The notes under the pieces were generated by a model. That model was given only the letters and a program-made list of their open reading frames with translations, did no database searches and was not told the DNA's origin. Position numbers and translations under genes: made by a program. Below are positions 63,001-64,000 of a DNA stretch of 64,000 nucleotides, piece by piece (the first letter of the stretch is position 1; each line of letters starts with the position of its first letter). The stretch is from Desulfovibrionaceae bacterium (GTDB taxonomy: Bacteria > Desulfobacterota > Desulfovibrionia > Desulfovibrionales > Desulfovibrionaceae): the NCBI GenBank assembly GCA_016932995.1, contig JAFGBU010000025.1, positions 1 to 64,000 on the forward strand, given 5' to 3'.

Positions 63001-64000
63001 TCAGCAGACCGTGCTCGACCTGAACGCGTCCTCATCGATGAGCCGGCGCTGGGCCTGGACATTGGTCGCCACGCCGCTGACCACGGTCTCGGCCAGGGCC
63101 CGGCGCATGCGCTGCACGGCCTGGTCCCGGTCCCGGCCAAGGGTGATGATCTTGGCCACCAGCGAGTCGTACCAGACCGGGACCTCGGCCCCGGGGAAAA
63201 GGGCCGTGTCCACGCGCACGCCCGGACCGCCCGGCAGGGACAGACCGCTCACGGTCCCCGGGCAGGGGGCCTGGGTCGCCGGGTCCTCGGCGTTTATCCG
63301 ACACTCGACGGCGTGCCCGCACAAAACCACGTCCTCCTGGGCCAGGCCCAAATCGTTGCCCGAGGCCAGCAAAAGCTGCTCCCGGACGATGTCCACGTTG
63401 GCGACCATCTCGGTGACCGTGTGCTCGACCTGCAGGCGGGTGTTCATCTCCATGAAGTAGAAGGCCCGGCCGTCGGTCAGAAACTCCACCGTGCCCGCGC
63501 CCGAGTAGCCTATGTCCCGGGCCAGGCGCACCGCGGCCAGGCGCATGTCTCGGCCAAGATCCGGGTCGATGAGCGCGGCAGGGGCCTCCTCGACCAGCTT
63601 CTGGCGGCGGCGCTGCAGGGAGCAGTCGCGCTCATAAAGGTGCACGGCCCGGCCCCGGCCGTCGCCCAGAATCTGCACCTCCACGTGGCGCATGCCGCTC
63701 AACAGGGCCTCCACATAGACCCGGTCGTCGCCGAAGCAGGCCTTGGCCTCGGCCCTGGCCTCGGCCAGCTCGCGCTCCATGTCCGAGGCCCGATCGACCC
63801 GGCGGATGCCCCGGCCGCCCCCGCCAGAGGCCGCCTTGAGCAGCACCGGGTAGCCCAGATCGCCCGCCGTCTCCAGGGCCTGGGCCGTTCCGGCAACCGC
63901 CCCGTCGCTGCCCGGGATCACCGGAGACCCGGCCCGGGCCGCGGTGCGCCGGGCCTCGATCTTGTCGCCCATGAGCCGCAGGCAGTCCACCGAGGGCCCG
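63001..64000 (-). CDS. accC: Biotin carboxylase (N-terminus outside window, 3' end shortened)
   Basis: The visible 332 residues are the middle and C-terminal parts of a biotin carboxylase: VLLKAASGGGGRGIR (ATP-grasp loop), LYERDCSLQRRRQKLVEEAP, FYFMEMNTRLQVEHTVTE with active-site Glu, Asn and Arg, and CRINAEDP. It would carboxylate biotin for acetyl-, propionyl- or pyruvate-type carboxylation. The protein ends AFRSSTVC, whereas the family usually continues with about 10-20 residues (a G.x.T.F-L-E type end). The stop lies beside the IS3 remnant, so the true end may have been lost. A pyruvate-carboxylase subunit is an alternative identity. Confidence 0.88.
   Translation of the reverse strand, partial: GPSVDCLRLMGDKIEARRTAARAGSPVIPGSDGAVAGTAQALETAGDLGYPVLLKAASGGGGRGIRRVDRASDMERELAEARAEAKACFGDDRVYVEALLSGMRHVEVQILGDGRGRAVHLYERDCSLQRRRQKLVEEAPAALIDPDLGRDMRLAAVRLARDIGYSGAGTVEFLTDGRAFYFMEMNTRLQVEHTVTEMVANVDIVREQLLLASGNDLGLAQEDVVLCGHAVECRINAEDPATQAPCPGTVSGLSLPGGPGVRVDTALFPGAEVPVWYDSLVAKIITLGRDRDQAVQRMRRALAETVVSGVATNVQAQRRLIDEDAFRSSTVC

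Overview
The window is a high-GC (roughly two-thirds G+C) chromosomal segment from an anaerobic, respiratory Gram-negative bacterium, most likely a sulfate-reducing or related Desulfobacterota (former Deltaproteobacteria; a Desulfarculales- or Desulfovibrio-like member is my guess). The evidence is a large heterodisulfide-reductase (Hdr) gene cluster with ferredoxin and a probable selenoprotein, several sigma-54 signalling genes, an acetate-type symporter with its DUF4212 subunit, a TRAP transporter and many lipoproteins. Long open frames on the antisense strand of real genes are an artefact of the base composition and are left out.

Layout. 1-7581: an envelope locus. Leftward: a small secreted repeat protein behind a perfect sigma-54 promoter, a CsgG/HfaB-like lipoprotein with DUF4384, an OmpA-domain protein and a beta-propeller lipoprotein with a CxxCH motif (cut by the window edge). 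Rightward: a second DUF4384 protein and a CHASE2 adenylate/guanylate cyclase. 7578-21241: a small membrane protein, DUF4212 plus sodium/acetate-type symporter, a cNMP-CBS-DUF294 protein, a histidine kinase and sigma-54 activator, then a sigma-54 promoter feeding a receiver protein, a TauE/SafE permease, an unknown membrane protein and a PEP-synthase-like protein; the block ends with a second sigma-54-driven secreted repeat protein. 21322-34706: a signalling region with a GlrK-QseG-GlrR-like set, an HD-GYP protein, a receiver, a Cache kinase, a periplasmic binding protein, and a PAS hybrid kinase with another AAA+ response regulator.

35342-46974: an orphan IS3 OrfA-like gene followed by the Hdr cluster: HdrA, MvhD/FlpD, an FrhB/FdhB-type protein, a 1166-residue double HdrA with a response-regulator receiver domain inserted in it, HdrC, HdrB, a tandem universal stress protein, an HdrD-like protein read through an in-frame UGA (probable selenocysteine), and a ferredoxin. 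Together they look like a soluble flavin-based electron-bifurcating or confurcating complex. 47043-58919: groEL/groES, trehalose-phosphate synthase, NlpC/P60 and BON lipoproteins, a pseudouridine synthase, a TRAP transporter, an FG-GAP protein and an RNA methyltransferase.

59038-64000: tRNA-Val and tRNA-Asp, then a lower-GC foreign-looking island (secreted hypothetical, frameshifted zinc-binding-type gene, YwgA-like plus HD phosphohydrolase pair, IS3 transposase remnant) that abuts a biotin carboxylase gene whose 3' end appears shortened. The three observations I rate highest are the receiver domain inside the double HdrA, the probable selenocysteine HdrD with a fitting stem-loop, and the two unlinked secreted repeat genes that share the same sigma-54 promoter and upstream-site geometry.
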